NCBI GenBank assembly: GCA_017630995.1
Contig: JAGBUD010000153.1
Coordinates: forward strand, 1 to 6,369
Source of the DNA: Clostridia bacterium
Lineage (GTDB): Bacteria; Bacillota_A; Clostridia; Oscillospirales; CAG-272
Length of the DNA stretch: 6,369 nt
Direction of reading: 5' to 3'
Part shown: positions 1 through 6,369 of the stretch, piece by piece
How positions within the stretch are numbered: position 1 is the first letter of the stretch
How the letters are laid out: each line of letters opens with the position of its first letter
The notes under the pieces: generated by a model
The model's database searches: none
Told to the model about the DNA's origin: nothing
Seen by the model: the letters and a program-made list of their open reading frames with translations, nothing else
Program-made: the position numbers and the translations under genes

Positions 1-1622
1 AGGGGAAGCTTTTGCGCTTAACTCAACAGTATTTTTTGGTTTCCGCATCTTTGCAAAGTATAATCAGCGATTATTTTGCGGAGCACGGCACGCTTTCGAA
101 TTTCGAGAAAAACATTGCAATTCATATAAACGATACCCACCCCGCGCTCTGCATTCCCGAGCTTATGAGAATTTTTATGGACGTTTATTCTTATTCGTGG
201 GACGAGGCGTGGTCGATCGTAACTAAAACTGTGTCGTATACCAATCACACGGTGCTTCCCGAGGCGCTTGAATGTTGGAGAGTTGACCTTTTTTCAATGA
301 AGCTGCCGCGAATTTACGACATCGTGTGCGAGATTAACAACAGATTTACCGCAGACCTTTGGAATATGTATCCGGGAGATTGGGACAGAATTTCTCGAAT
401 GGCTATAGTTGCCTATAATCAAGTCAGAATGGCAAATCTATCAATTGTTGGCTCTCATATGGTGAATGGAGTTTCACGTTTGCACAGTGAAATTCTGAAG
501 AAAAACGTGTTTGGCGATTTTTATAAATTAAGCCCCGAAAAATTCACAAACGTAACCAACGGTGTGGCGCACAGAAGATGGCTGAATGCGGCAAACCCAA
601 ATCTTTCCGAATTTCTTGACGGGCTAATCGGCACGGAATTTAGAAAAAATCCCGAAAAGCTATCCGAGCTTAAGAAATTTTCAAATGACGAGGCGGTTAT
701 TGCTCGTATAAATGAAATTAAGCTATCCGCAAAGGAGCGCTTTGCTCATTTTGCACATAAAAAATATTCAAGGCGAATTGACTCTAATTCAATATTCGAC
801 GTTCAGATAAAGAGAATGCACGAATACAAGCGTCAGCTCCTTAACGTTATGAAAATAATAGCACTGTATAATGAGGTTTGCGAAAATCCGAGCAGTAATG
901 TTCCGCCCCAAACGTTTATATTCGGGTGCAAGGCGGCGCCGGGATACGCAATGGCGAAAAAGCTGATAAAGCTGATATGGTTTCTATCCGAGGAGCTAGA
1001 AAGAAATCCGCTTTCAAGAGATAGGCTAAAGGTGGTATTTTTAGAGGAATATAACGTTTCTATGGCAGAAATTTTGATACCCGCTGCAGAAATATCCCAG
1101 CAAATTTCGCTTGCGGGCAAGGAAGCAAGCGGGACGGGGTGTATGAAGCTTATGATGAACGGTGCGGTCACGGTAGGCACAATGGACGGAGCAAACGTAG
1201 AAATATGCGAGGCGGTAGGCAAGGAAAACGCGTATATATTCGGTCTTAATACTCACGAGGTTGACGAGCTTTGGCGAAACGGATATAACTCGCGCGCGTA
1301 TTATCAATCCTCTCCTGTTTTAAAGGGTGTCATAGATAGGCTTTATTCTCCGATTGCAGGTCAAGATTTTTCTCATATAGCGGAGTATCTCATTAATGGT
1401 TTTGGGGGTGTGGCAGACCCGTTTATGTGTCTTGCGGATTTTGATTCATACTATTACGTATCAAAAAACGCCGCAGCAGACTACGTTAAAAGAAGCGATT
1501 GGGGAAGAAAATCCTTGCTGAATACGGCTGCGAGCGGAATTTTCTCCTCGGACAACTCGATTGTGAAATACGCGAGTGAAATATGGCACGCAAATCCTGT
1601 TGGGGAGTCAAATGGGAATTAA
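1..1622 (+). CDS. glgP: Glycogen/maltodextrin phosphorylase, C-terminal part (5' end outside window)
   Basis: This is a PLP-dependent GT35 phosphorylase. It removes glucose from non-reducing ends of alpha-1,4-glucans with phosphate, giving glucose-1-phosphate in the cytoplasm. The reading frame is open from the window edge (first full codon at 3), and the residues before the TTG at 12 (GKLLRLTQQYFLVSA) match the family, so that TTG is internal. About 539 residues are visible of a usual 800 or so. Family landmarks in order are INDTHPALCIPELMR, TNHTVLPEALE, TNVTNGVAHRRWLN, the phosphate-site block VQIKRMHEYKRQLLN (around 801-845), and the PLP block ASGTGCMKLMMNGA, whose Lys (codon 1146-1148) should form the Schiff base. 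The block usually reads GTGNMK; here Asn is Cys. The protein ends soon after the usual YASEIW-type tail, so the C-terminus looks intact. It overlaps the downstream GH13 gene, which fits a glycogen-degradation operon. Glucan chain-length preference (glycogen or maltodextrin) cannot be told. Confidence 0.96.
   Translation, partial: GKLLRLTQQYFLVSASLQSIISDYFAEHGTLSNFEKNIAIHINDTHPALCIPELMRIFMDVYSYSWDEAWSIVTKTVSYTNHTVLPEALECWRVDLFSMKLPRIYDIVCEINNRFTADLWNMYPGDWDRISRMAIVAYNQVRMANLSIVGSHMVNGVSRLHSEILKKNVFGDFYKLSPEKFTNVTNGVAHRRWLNAANPNLSEFLDGLIGTEFRKNPEKLSELKKFSNDEAVIARINEIKLSAKERFAHFAHKKYSRRIDSNSIFDVQIKRMHEYKRQLLNVMKIIALYNEVCENPSSNVPPQTFIFGCKAAPGYAMAKKLIKLIWFLSEELERNPLSRDRLKVVFLEEYNVSMAEILIPAAEISQQISLAGKEASGTGCMKLMMNGAVTVGTMDGANVEICEAVGKENAYIFGLNTHEVDELWRNGYNSRAYYQSSPVLKGVIDRLYSPIAGQDFSHIAEYLINGFGGVADPFMCLADFDSYYYVSKNAAADYVKRSDWGRKSLLNTAASGIFSSDNSIVKYASEIWHANPVGESNGN
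1602..1607 (+). promoter_or_regulatory. Ribosome binding site GGGGAG inside the end of glgP
   Basis: GGGGAG lies 4 nt before the ATG at 1612, within the last codons of glgP. It favours ATG 1612 over the in-frame GTG at 1576, which is deeper inside glgP and would add 12 residues with no family similarity. The overlap of the two genes suggests translational coupling. Confidence 0.6.
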
Positions 1623-3528
1623 ATATTTCGATAGCATAAGGCTTGACGTGAGAAACGCGGAAGCGCTTGAGGGCGAGCTTCGAATAACTCATAGCGGCAT
1701 AGAAGACGGCTACTATTCCAAAAGTAACGAAAAGGTTGCTATATCTATCGCCATACCGCGCCCATTTCTTGCTGATAAGGTGTTCTTGACCTTTTATAAT
1801 GCCCACTCGCAAATCAACGTAAGTAAAAAAGAAGCAATAAGGGTAGGATTCGATTATTTAAACGATTTTTATTTCGTTGAATATGCAGAGGATTATTTTT
1901 CCTCGGGGCTCTATTTTTTCTCTATAACCGTAGTTGGAAAAGATGTCTTTTATTCAAAGAACAAGAATGGAAAGCTCGTTTTTTGCAAAGAGAATAACGG
2001 GGTGCCGTTTCAGCTTACGGTAACCGAGCGAGATGAAGCCCATGAATCTATTGGCGGAATAATATATCACGTTTTCGTTGATAGATTTAGGCGCGGCGGA
2101 AAGCAAATAATACCGAAAGAGGCCCTTTTGATAGAGGATTGGGGTGCAGAAATTGCCGAATATCCCGAATATCCCGGCGCCTTTTTGAAAAATAATACCT
2201 TTTATGGAGGGACGCTTTACGGCATAGCCGAAAAAATGGAATATATAAGCTCCCTTGGTGCGTCTTATATATATTTAAGCCCGATATTTGAAAGCCCCTC
2301 AAACCATAAATACGACACTGCAAATTATTTTAAAATTGACGGGATTTTCGGTGGTGAGGAGGCATTTTCGGCTCTTATAAACCAAGCGAACAAATACGGA
2401 ATAGGTGTTATTTTAGACGGTGTTTTCAATCATACGGGAGCGGATAGTATTTATTTCAATAAATTTGATAGATACAAGGAAATTGGAGCGTATAACTCGC
2501 CAAGCTCGGAGTATTTTAGTTGGTTCGATTTTCAAGAATACCCCGAAAAATATACTTGTTGGTGGGGGATTGACATACTGCCGAGAATAAATTACGAAAA
2601 GAGCAGTGCAAAGGAATATATGCTCCGCGTAATATCCCATTGGCTGAAATACGGAATTTCGGGTTTTAGGCTTGACGTTGCTGATGAGCTTTCCGATGAC
2701 TTTATAGCCGATATTCATTCCACTATAAAAAAGTATAATCCGAACGGGCTTCTTTACGGAGAGGTGTGGGAGGACGCGTCCGCTAAAATCGCATACGGGG
2801 TAAGGAAAAAATACTACCTTGGTGCAGAGCTTGACGGAGTTATGAATTATCCGCTCCGCGATTCAATCATAGATTACGTCGTCAATAAAAACGCGGAAAG
2901 TATGCGCTATTATTTGAATACGGTTATGAAAAATATGCCGAAGCCTCAAAGAGAAAACGCAATGAATCTTTTGGGAACTCATGATACCAAGCGGATATTG
3001 AACGTTTTTGCCGATATCGACGTCAGCGAAAAAAGTATATCGGATATCGCAGTCTACAAAATGAGCAGCGCGGAATACGAAAAGGCAAAAAGGCGACTTG
3101 TTGCCGCATATACCGTAATATCCGCATTGCCGGGAATTCCAACGGTTTATTACGGTGATGGGGTTGGATTGGAAGGCTTTTCCGACCCGTTTAACAGAAA
3201 AACGTTTCCGTGGGGTGCGGAAGACGTAGAAATCCTTACTCACTATAGAAAAATCGGGAAAATCAGAAAAGAAAATTCCATAATTCAAAGCGGTGATTAT
3301 CGTGAAGTTTTAATTGATAACGACATCTATGCTTTCAAGCGACACTTAAACGGCAAAAGCGTTTTGCTCGTTTATAACAATTCGCCCATGAACGTTCGCG
3401 TCGAATTTAATTCTCCTGCCACCGAGTTGATATCGGAGCGTAAGGATACGAAATTTACCTTAAATTCGGAATTTGCCGCACTTTTTGACCTCTTGGAAAC
3501 AAGCGAATTAACATTTGAGATTTTTTAA
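1612..3528 (+). CDS. Intracellular GH13 alpha-glucan hydrolase, neopullulanase/amylopullulanase type
   Basis: This 638-aa glycoside hydrolase family 13 protein probably hydrolyses alpha-1,4 and possibly alpha-1,6 bonds of maltodextrin or glycogen remnants. No signal peptide or membrane segment is seen, so it should be cytoplasmic. Residues 1-140 form a beta-rich N-terminal domain of the kind found in neopullulanase-like enzymes, ending in FQLTV. The catalytic barrel starts at about 150 with YHVFVDRF, followed by GGTLYGI (199-205), YDTANY, region I DGVFNH (269-274), and the WWGIDILPRINY loop (317-328). Region II is GFRLDVADE with predicted nucleophile D355. Region III is GEVWED with acid/base E384, and region IV is LGTHD with D458. 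All three catalytic carboxylates are present. A short C-terminal beta domain follows from about 555. The usual YYGDE motif reads YYGDG (G517). It resembles clostridial subfamily 39/20 proteins; exact substrate cannot be decided. It overlaps glgP by 11 nt and is followed directly by a terminator. Confidence 0.93.
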   Translation: MGIKYFDSIRLDVRNAEALEGELRITHSGIEDGYYSKSNEKVAISIAIPRPFLADKVFLTFYNAHSQINVSKKEAIRVGFDYLNDFYFVEYAEDYFSSGLYFFSITVVGKDVFYSKNKNGKLVFCKENNGVPFQLTVTERDEAHESIGGIIYHVFVDRFRRGGKQIIPKEALLIEDWGAEIAEYPEYPGAFLKNNTFYGGTLYGIAEKMEYISSLGASYIYLSPIFESPSNHKYDTANYFKIDGIFGGEEAFSALINQANKYGIGVILDGVFNHTGADSIYFNKFDRYKEIGAYNSPSSEYFSWFDFQEYPEKYTCWWGIDILPRINYEKSSAKEYMLRVISHWLKYGISGFRLDVADELSDDFIADIHSTIKKYNPNGLLYGEVWEDASAKIAYGVRKKYYLGAELDGVMNYPLRDSIIDYVVNKNAESMRYYLNTVMKNMPKPQRENAMNLLGTHDTKRILNVFADIDVSEKSISDIAVYKMSSAEYEKAKRRLVAAYTVISALPGIPTVYYGDGVGLEGFSDPFNRKTFPWGAEDVEILTHYRKIGKIRKENSIIQSGDYREVLIDNDIYAFKRHLNGKSVLLVYNNSPMNVRVEFNSPATELISERKDTKFTLNSEFAALFDLLETSELTFEIF

Positions 3529-3532
3529 TCTG

Positions 3533-3560
3533 AAAAAGACCGCATTAGGCGGTCTTTTTT
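3533..3560. terminator. Intrinsic terminator, probably bidirectional
   Basis: An 11-bp perfect inverted repeat, AAAAAGACCGC (3533-3543) and GCGGTCTTTTT (3549-3559), encloses the 5-nt loop ATTAG. The plus-strand transcript ends in six U, just 4 nt after the GH13 stop codon. Read on the minus strand, the A-tract becomes a U-tract, so the same hairpin can end the convergent cysteine desulfurase-like gene, whose stop is at 3570-3572. Confidence 0.9.
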
Positions 3561-3569
3561 GATACGCGG

Positions 3570-4703
3570 TTATTTGATTTTTGTTATACTTGTATTGATT
3601 TTCTTGAGCGCACGGTAAAGCTTATATATTTCCTTTTCCTCGGTAAAATAAGACGTGCTTATTCTAACCGTGCCGCTATCACCCGTTCCTAACGTTTCGT
3701 GTGCGGACGGTGCACAATGAAAACCTCCGCGAACGCATATGCCCGCGTCATCAAGGAGAGCAGCGGTTTTTTCGGAGCTTAAAGCCTTTAAATTAAAAGA
3801 AAGTATGCCGAATCCCTTTCCGTAAACGATAACACTCGGGATTGAAAGTATCATTTCAAGGGCACGCTCCGATAGTCTGTTTTCCTTCTCTGCAATCGCC
3901 TCAATCCCTTTGTGCTTTATAAACCGGATCCCCTCTGTGAGAGCCGCTATTGCAGGTGTTGGAAGTGTGCCGCCCTCAAGTCTTTCGGGTAAAAGCGGGG
4001 GCATATATATGCTTTTTGAATGATTGCCGCTTCCGCCCTCGGCAAATGTTTCTACACTTTCTTCGGGAGAAAAAACGGCAAACCCAAGACCGCATATTCC
4101 GAAAAGCGCCTTGTGGGCGGGGGCACAAAATGCGGAGCAGGGGGTTTTCTTAAAATCAAAGCTCTTGTGTCCCGCATATTGCGATGCGTCTATTATAAGC
4201 TTGAGTCCGTGCTTTTTTGCGATGCGTGAGAGTATTTCGGGTGAAATTTCACGTCCGTCAACATTTGAGGCTAGCGTTGAAATCAAAAATTTTGTCGTCG
4301 GCTTTATGAGGCGCGCGATTTCTTCTTCAAGACGAGTAGCCTTACTGTTGAATTTCGATATCTCAATTCCGAGCGTTTGTCTTAACTTTTCAAGAGGGCG
4401 CACAACCGAATTATGCTCAACGTCTGAAATTATGACGTGACATTTGCTCTTTATCAAGCCCTTTATTGCGATATTAAGTGCGTAGGTCGCATTTAGTGTG
4501 AAAACTGTATTTTCGGGCGCCGAATATCCGAAAAAATCGCATATTTCCTCGCGTGCGAGGTATATTTTCTCCGCAGCTAAAAGCGAGGCGCGGTGCCCCC
4601 CTCTGCCTGCATTGGCGGAGCAGTTTTTTGCACAATCCAAAAGCGTTCTGTAAACGCTTTTCGGTTTCTTTTCCGTGGTTGCGGCATTGTCAAGATATAT
4701 CAT
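3570..4703 (-). CDS. Cysteine desulfurase-like class V aminotransferase (EF2568-type family)
   Basis: This 377-aa PLP enzyme of fold type I, NifS/SufS-related, is predicted to take sulfur (or selenium) from cysteine (or selenocysteine) onto an active-site Cys. The N-terminus MIYLDNAATT is typical of the family. Other landmarks are EHNS (H97, stacking on PLP), SNVDG (N147), IDASQ (D172 and Q175, PLP contacts), and APAHKAL with K198 as the Schiff-base lysine. The C-terminal block RGGFHCAPSAHETLGT carries the candidate catalytic C330, and GTVRIST follows. The HCAP block and short active-site loop match the cysteine desulfurase-like family first noted as EF2568, not housekeeping IscS. The ATG at 4703 has GAGG 4 nt upstream. 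It lies 38 nt after the DUF3343 gene on the same strand, so the two are probably co-transcribed. Nine Cys residues are present, three of them near K198 (C189, C193, C204). Family assignment is firm; the physiological product is unproven. Confidence 0.92.
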   Translation of the reverse strand: MIYLDNAATTEKKPKSVYRTLLDCAKNCSANAGRGGHRASLLAAEKIYLAREEICDFFGYSAPENTVFTLNATYALNIAIKGLIKSKCHVIISDVEHNSVVRPLEKLRQTLGIEISKFNSKATRLEEEIARLIKPTTKFLISTLASNVDGREISPEILSRIAKKHGLKLIIDASQYAGHKSFDFKKTPCSAFCAPAHKALFGICGLGFAVFSPEESVETFAEGGSGNHSKSIYMPPLLPERLEGGTLPTPAIAALTEGIRFIKHKGIEAIAEKENRLSERALEMILSIPSVIVYGKGFGILSFNLKALSSEKTAALLDDAGICVRGGFHCAPSAHETLGTGDSGTVRISTSYFTEEKEIYKLYRALKKINTSITKIK

Positions 4704-4741
4704 ATAACCTCGTAAAAATTGAAATCAATTCGATAACGGTT

Positions 4742-4957
4742 TTATGAATAAACCGAAAAAGTGATTCCTTCTTTTTTTAATCCCATGACGGCGTTTTTGT
4801 AATCGTCGCTTGCAATCGCGAGTCCGTAAATGCAACCGAGATCGCGCGTTCCGCTGTCAAGTTTTATGAGCTTTGAATGAATTTTCATATCAAGAAGTAT
4901 TCTTTTTGCCTTCATAGCATAGGTTACCGAACCGAGTGAAAGCGTTGTTTTATTCAA
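4742..4957 (-). CDS. DUF3343 putative Se/S carrier-like protein, TTG start
   Basis: This small 71-aa protein resembles the DUF3343 family, annotated as putative selenium/sulfur carrier-like. The family is found as a stand-alone protein or next to YedF/cysteine desulfurase-type genes. Visible family features are GSVTYAMKAKRIL near the N-terminus (residues 9-21), then DLGCIYGLAI with C42 as the likely conserved functional Cys, and a final short strand ending FSVYS. No membrane segment or signal peptide is seen. The start chosen is TTG at 4957, because AAGGAG sits 8 nt upstream. An in-frame ATG at 4999 would add 14 residues outside the family match and lacks a ribosome site. It is the first gene of a two-gene unit with the cysteine desulfurase-like gene. 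A role as acceptor or partner of that enzyme is inferred from adjacency, not shown by the sequence. Confidence 0.83.
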   Translation of the reverse strand: MNKTTLSLGSVTYAMKAKRILLDMKIHSKLIKLDSGTRDLGCIYGLAIASDDYKNAVMGLKKEGITFSVYS

Positions 4958-4965
4958 ACAAATAA

Positions 4966-4971
4966 CTCCTT
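4966..4971 (-). promoter_or_regulatory. Strong ribosome binding site that fixes the TTG start
   Basis: Minus-strand AAGGAG, within GGAAGGAG, ends 8 nt before TTG 4957. It is the best ribosome site in the window and decides the start of the DUF3343 gene. Confidence 0.8.
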
Positions 4972-4973
4972 CC

Positions 4974-4991
4974 GCACGAAAAATACCGTGC
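4974..4991 (-). other. Small dyad next to the DUF3343 ribosome site
   Basis: On the minus strand GCACG, an 8-nt loop (GTATTTTT) and CGTGC can pair. The dyad lies in the predicted leader and abuts GGAAGGAG. The 5-bp stem is short and could be chance; any effect on translation is speculative. Confidence 0.25.
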
Positions 4992-5032
4992 AATATCATT
5001 TTATGACTAAATATATTAAAAGTTCCGCATAA

Positions 5033-5060
5033 ATAATAAAAAAATACTAGACTTTTTCAA
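5033..5060 (-). promoter_or_regulatory. Predicted sigma-70-type promoter of the DUF3343/desulfurase unit
   Basis: On the minus strand TTGAAA (5060-5055) is separated by 16 nt from TATTAT (5038-5033); each hexamer matches consensus at five of six positions. Transcription would begin near 5026, giving a leader of about 69 nt. The region is AT-rich, which raises the chance of false matches. This promoter overlaps the glnS promoter. Confidence 0.5.
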
Positions 5061-5076
5061 AAAAATGTGATATACT
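5048..5076 (+). promoter_or_regulatory. Predicted extended -10 promoter of glnS
   Basis: TAGACT (5048-5053) and TATACT (5071-5076) are 17 nt apart, and the -10 hexamer is preceded by TG plus one base (TGA), an extended -10. Transcription would begin near A5083, giving a leader of about 55 nt. That is too short for a T-box riboswitch, so simple constitutive or growth-linked expression is more likely. Confidence 0.65.
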
Positions 5077-5085
5077 AACTTGAAA

Positions 5086-5101
5086 GCGCACAATGCGCAT
5101 T
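5086..5101. repeat. Inverted repeat at the 5' end of the predicted glnS leader
   Basis: GCGCA (5086-5090) and TGCGC (5094-5098) can pair around CAA. Overlapping this, AATGCGCATT (5092-5101) is a perfect 10-bp palindrome. The element starts about 3 nt after the predicted transcription start, so it could be a 5' stem-loop protecting the mRNA or a repressor half-site pair. It is GC-rich against an AT-rich background. No function can be assigned from sequence alone. Confidence 0.35.
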
Positions 5102-5137
5102 TTGATTAGTTTTTAATATTCAATAGAGGACATAAAA

Positions 5138-6369
5138 ATGGAAGAAATAAGAAATAATTTTATCCACGACATCATTGATGCGGATTTGGCAGAAAATCCC
5201 GAGCTCAAGATACACACGAGATTTCCGCCCGAGCCCAACGGATATCTTCATATCGGTTCGGCAAAAGCAATATGGATTAATGCAATGACCGCAAAAAAAT
5301 ACGGCGGACTTTTCAACCTCCGTTATGATGATACTAATCCCTCAAAGGAAGATAACGAATACGTTGAAAGCATTTACCGCGACCTTAAATGGCTTGGTTG
5401 CGAGCCTACTGGCGGTGTTTTCTACGGCTCCGATTATTTTGAAAAATGCTATGAATACGCCATTAAGCTCATAAAAGAGGGCAAGGCATACGTCTGCGAT
5501 TTGAATGCAGATGAAATGAAGCAATACCGTGGAACACTTACCGAGCCGGGTAAAAACAGCCCTTACAGAGATAGAAGCGTTGAGGAAAACCTCGAACTCT
5601 TTGAGAGAATGAAAAACGGCGAATTCCCCGACGGAGCAAAAACACTTCGCGCTAAAATAGATATGTCCTCGTCAAATATGAATATGCGCGACCCCGCAAT
5701 TTATCGCATTTTGCATACCGACCATCACCGCCAAGGCAATAAGTGGTGCATATATCCCCTTTACGATTATGCACACCCGATTCAAGATGCTATCGAGTGT
5801 ATAACTCACTCTCTTTGCTCTATAGAATTTGAAAATCACCGCCCCCTTTACGACTGGGTGGTTGAAAATATCGGATTTGAAGCAAAGCCCAAGCAGAGAG
5901 AGTTTGCGCGCCTTAACGTTACGCACACCGTTATGAGCAAGCGTTACCTCCGCAAGCTTGTTGAGGACGGACTTGTTGACGGTTGGGACGACCCCAGAAT
6001 GCCCACTCTTTGCGGACTCCGCAGAAGAGGATACACACCGTCTGCAATTTTTGATTTTGTTGCTCGCGCAGGTGTTGCGAAGGCATACAGCGTAGTTGAC
6101 TACGAGCTTCTCGAGCATTGCATCAGAGAAGAGCTCAACGAGACCGCAGAGCGCAGAATTGCCGTTCTCGATCCCGTTAAGGTTGTAGTTACCAACTATC
6201 CCGAGGATATGGTAGAGTACTTCGAGGTTTCCAACAATCCCTCGAACCCCGATGCAGGCACGAGAAAGGTTCCGTTCACTCGCGAGCTTTACATCGACCG
6301 CGCAGACTTCGCAGAGGTTCCCCCGCCCAAGTTCTTCAGAATGAAGCCCGACGGCGAGGTTAGACTTAT
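5138..6369 (+). CDS. glnS: Glutaminyl-tRNA synthetase, N-terminal 410 codons (3' end outside window)
   Basis: This class Ic aminoacyl-tRNA synthetase attaches glutamine to tRNA-Gln in the cytoplasm. The ATG at 5138 has AGAGGA 7 nt upstream. The class I signature is [15 protein letters not shown], with the HIGH motif at residues 38-41 (HIGS). It is followed by [10 protein letters not shown], then [20 protein letters not shown] and RPLYDWV. The KMSKS-like loop is VMSKR (265-269), and [18 protein letters not shown] follows. VMSKR together with the DDPRMPTL...RRRGY block is typical of GlnRS, not bacterial GluRS. From about residue 340 the anticodon-binding beta-barrel region begins (IREELNE, then LDPVKVVV). 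Roughly 140 further residues are expected by comparison with the 554-residue E. coli enzyme. By eye its arginine codons are almost all AGA or CGC with no AGG, unlike the GH13 gene, consistent with higher expression. It is divergent from the DUF3343 unit. Confidence 0.97.
   Translation, partial: MEEIRNNFIHDIIDADLAENPELKIHTRFPPEPNGYLHIGSAKAIWINAMTAKKYGGLFNLRYDDTNPSKEDNEYVESIYRDLKWLGCEPTGGVFYGSDYFEKCYEYAIKLIKEGKAYVCDLNADEMKQYRGTLTEPGKNSPYRDRSVEENLELFERMKNGEFPDGAKTLRAKIDMSSSNMNMRDPAIYRILHTDHHRQGNKWCIYPLYDYAHPIQDAIECITHSLCSIEFENHRPLYDWVVENIGFEAKPKQREFARLNVTHTVMSKRYLRKLVEDGLVDGWDDPRMPTLCGLRRRGYTPSAIFDFVARAGVAKAYSVVDYELLEHCIREELNETAERRIAVLDPVKVVVTNYPEDMVEYFEVSNNPSNPDAGTRKVPFTRELYIDRADFAEVPPPKFFRMKPDGEVRL

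Noticed and set aside
833..1307. Minus-strand open frames opposite glgP
   Set aside because: They lie antisense to strongly conserved phosphorylase motifs, show no family similarity and lack ribosome sites.
1576..1611. GTG at 1576 as the start of the GH13 gene
   Set aside because: It lies deeper in glgP; ATG 1612 has GGGGAG just upstream and the extra residues match nothing.
3950..4440. Plus-strand open frames of 67-138 aa opposite the desulfurase-like gene
   Set aside because: They are shadows of the conserved PLP-enzyme frame on the other strand; composition is not protein-like.
5077..5137. T-box or other riboswitch in the glnS leader
   Set aside because: The predicted leader is only about 55 nt, with no T-box sequence, antiterminator or terminator stem.
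5342..6118. Minus-strand open frames opposite glnS, up to 148 aa
   Set aside because: The plus frame is unmistakable GlnRS across the whole stretch and simply lacks a stop because the window ends.
5138..6369. Glutamyl-tRNA synthetase instead of GlnRS
   Set aside because: VMSKR, the [10 protein letters not shown] block and the RRRGY motif fit GlnRS and not the bacterial GluRS.
1..6369. Defence system, prophage, insertion sequence or CRISPR array
   Set aside because: No transposase, integrase, nuclease, regularly spaced repeats or terminal inverted repeats were seen; nearly all sequence is explained by five conserved metabolic or housekeeping genes.

Overview
The window looks like a chromosomal segment of an anaerobic Clostridia-type Firmicute, perhaps a gut Oscillospiraceae/Ruminococcaceae relative. 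This is inferred from moderately AT-rich coding sequence, AAGGAG/GAGG-type ribosome binding sites, a TTG start, a clostridial-style GH13 protein, and a cysteine desulfurase-like protein paired with a DUF3343 protein. No mobile element, CRISPR array, rRNA or tRNA is visible. The window holds five protein-coding genes, and both edge genes are cut by the window.

Positions 1-3528, plus strand: a glycogen/maltodextrin breakdown unit. The C-terminal two thirds of glycogen phosphorylase (glgP) is followed, with an 11-nt overlap, by a complete 638-aa cytoplasmic GH13 enzyme of the neopullulanase/amylopullulanase type. The phosphorylase would release glucose-1-phosphate from chain ends, and the GH13 enzyme would hydrolyse alpha-glucan linkages in the branched or short remnants. 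A strong hairpin with A- and T-tracts (3533-3560) ends this unit. Its symmetry suggests it also ends the convergent unit.

Positions 3570-4957, minus strand: a two-gene unit transcribed from the centre of the window. The first gene is a 71-aa DUF3343 (putative Se/S carrier-like) protein starting at TTG. The second is a 377-aa class V aminotransferase of the cysteine desulfurase-like (EF2568-type) family with PLP lysine and catalytic cysteine in place. Together they look like a sulfur or selenium mobilisation/carrier pair whose final acceptor is unknown.

Positions 4958-5137: a compact 180-bp divergent intergenic region. It carries a predicted extended -10 promoter for glnS on the plus strand and a predicted promoter for the DUF3343 unit on the minus strand. 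The two promoters overlap physically. A 10-bp perfect palindrome lies just past the likely glnS start of transcription.

Positions 5138-6369, plus strand: the first 410 codons of glutaminyl-tRNA synthetase (glnS), which runs off the right edge.

Most of the window is ordinary metabolism and housekeeping. The least understood part is the DUF3343/cysteine desulfurase-like pair and its promoter arrangement opposite glnS. I saw no evidence of an entirely new system.
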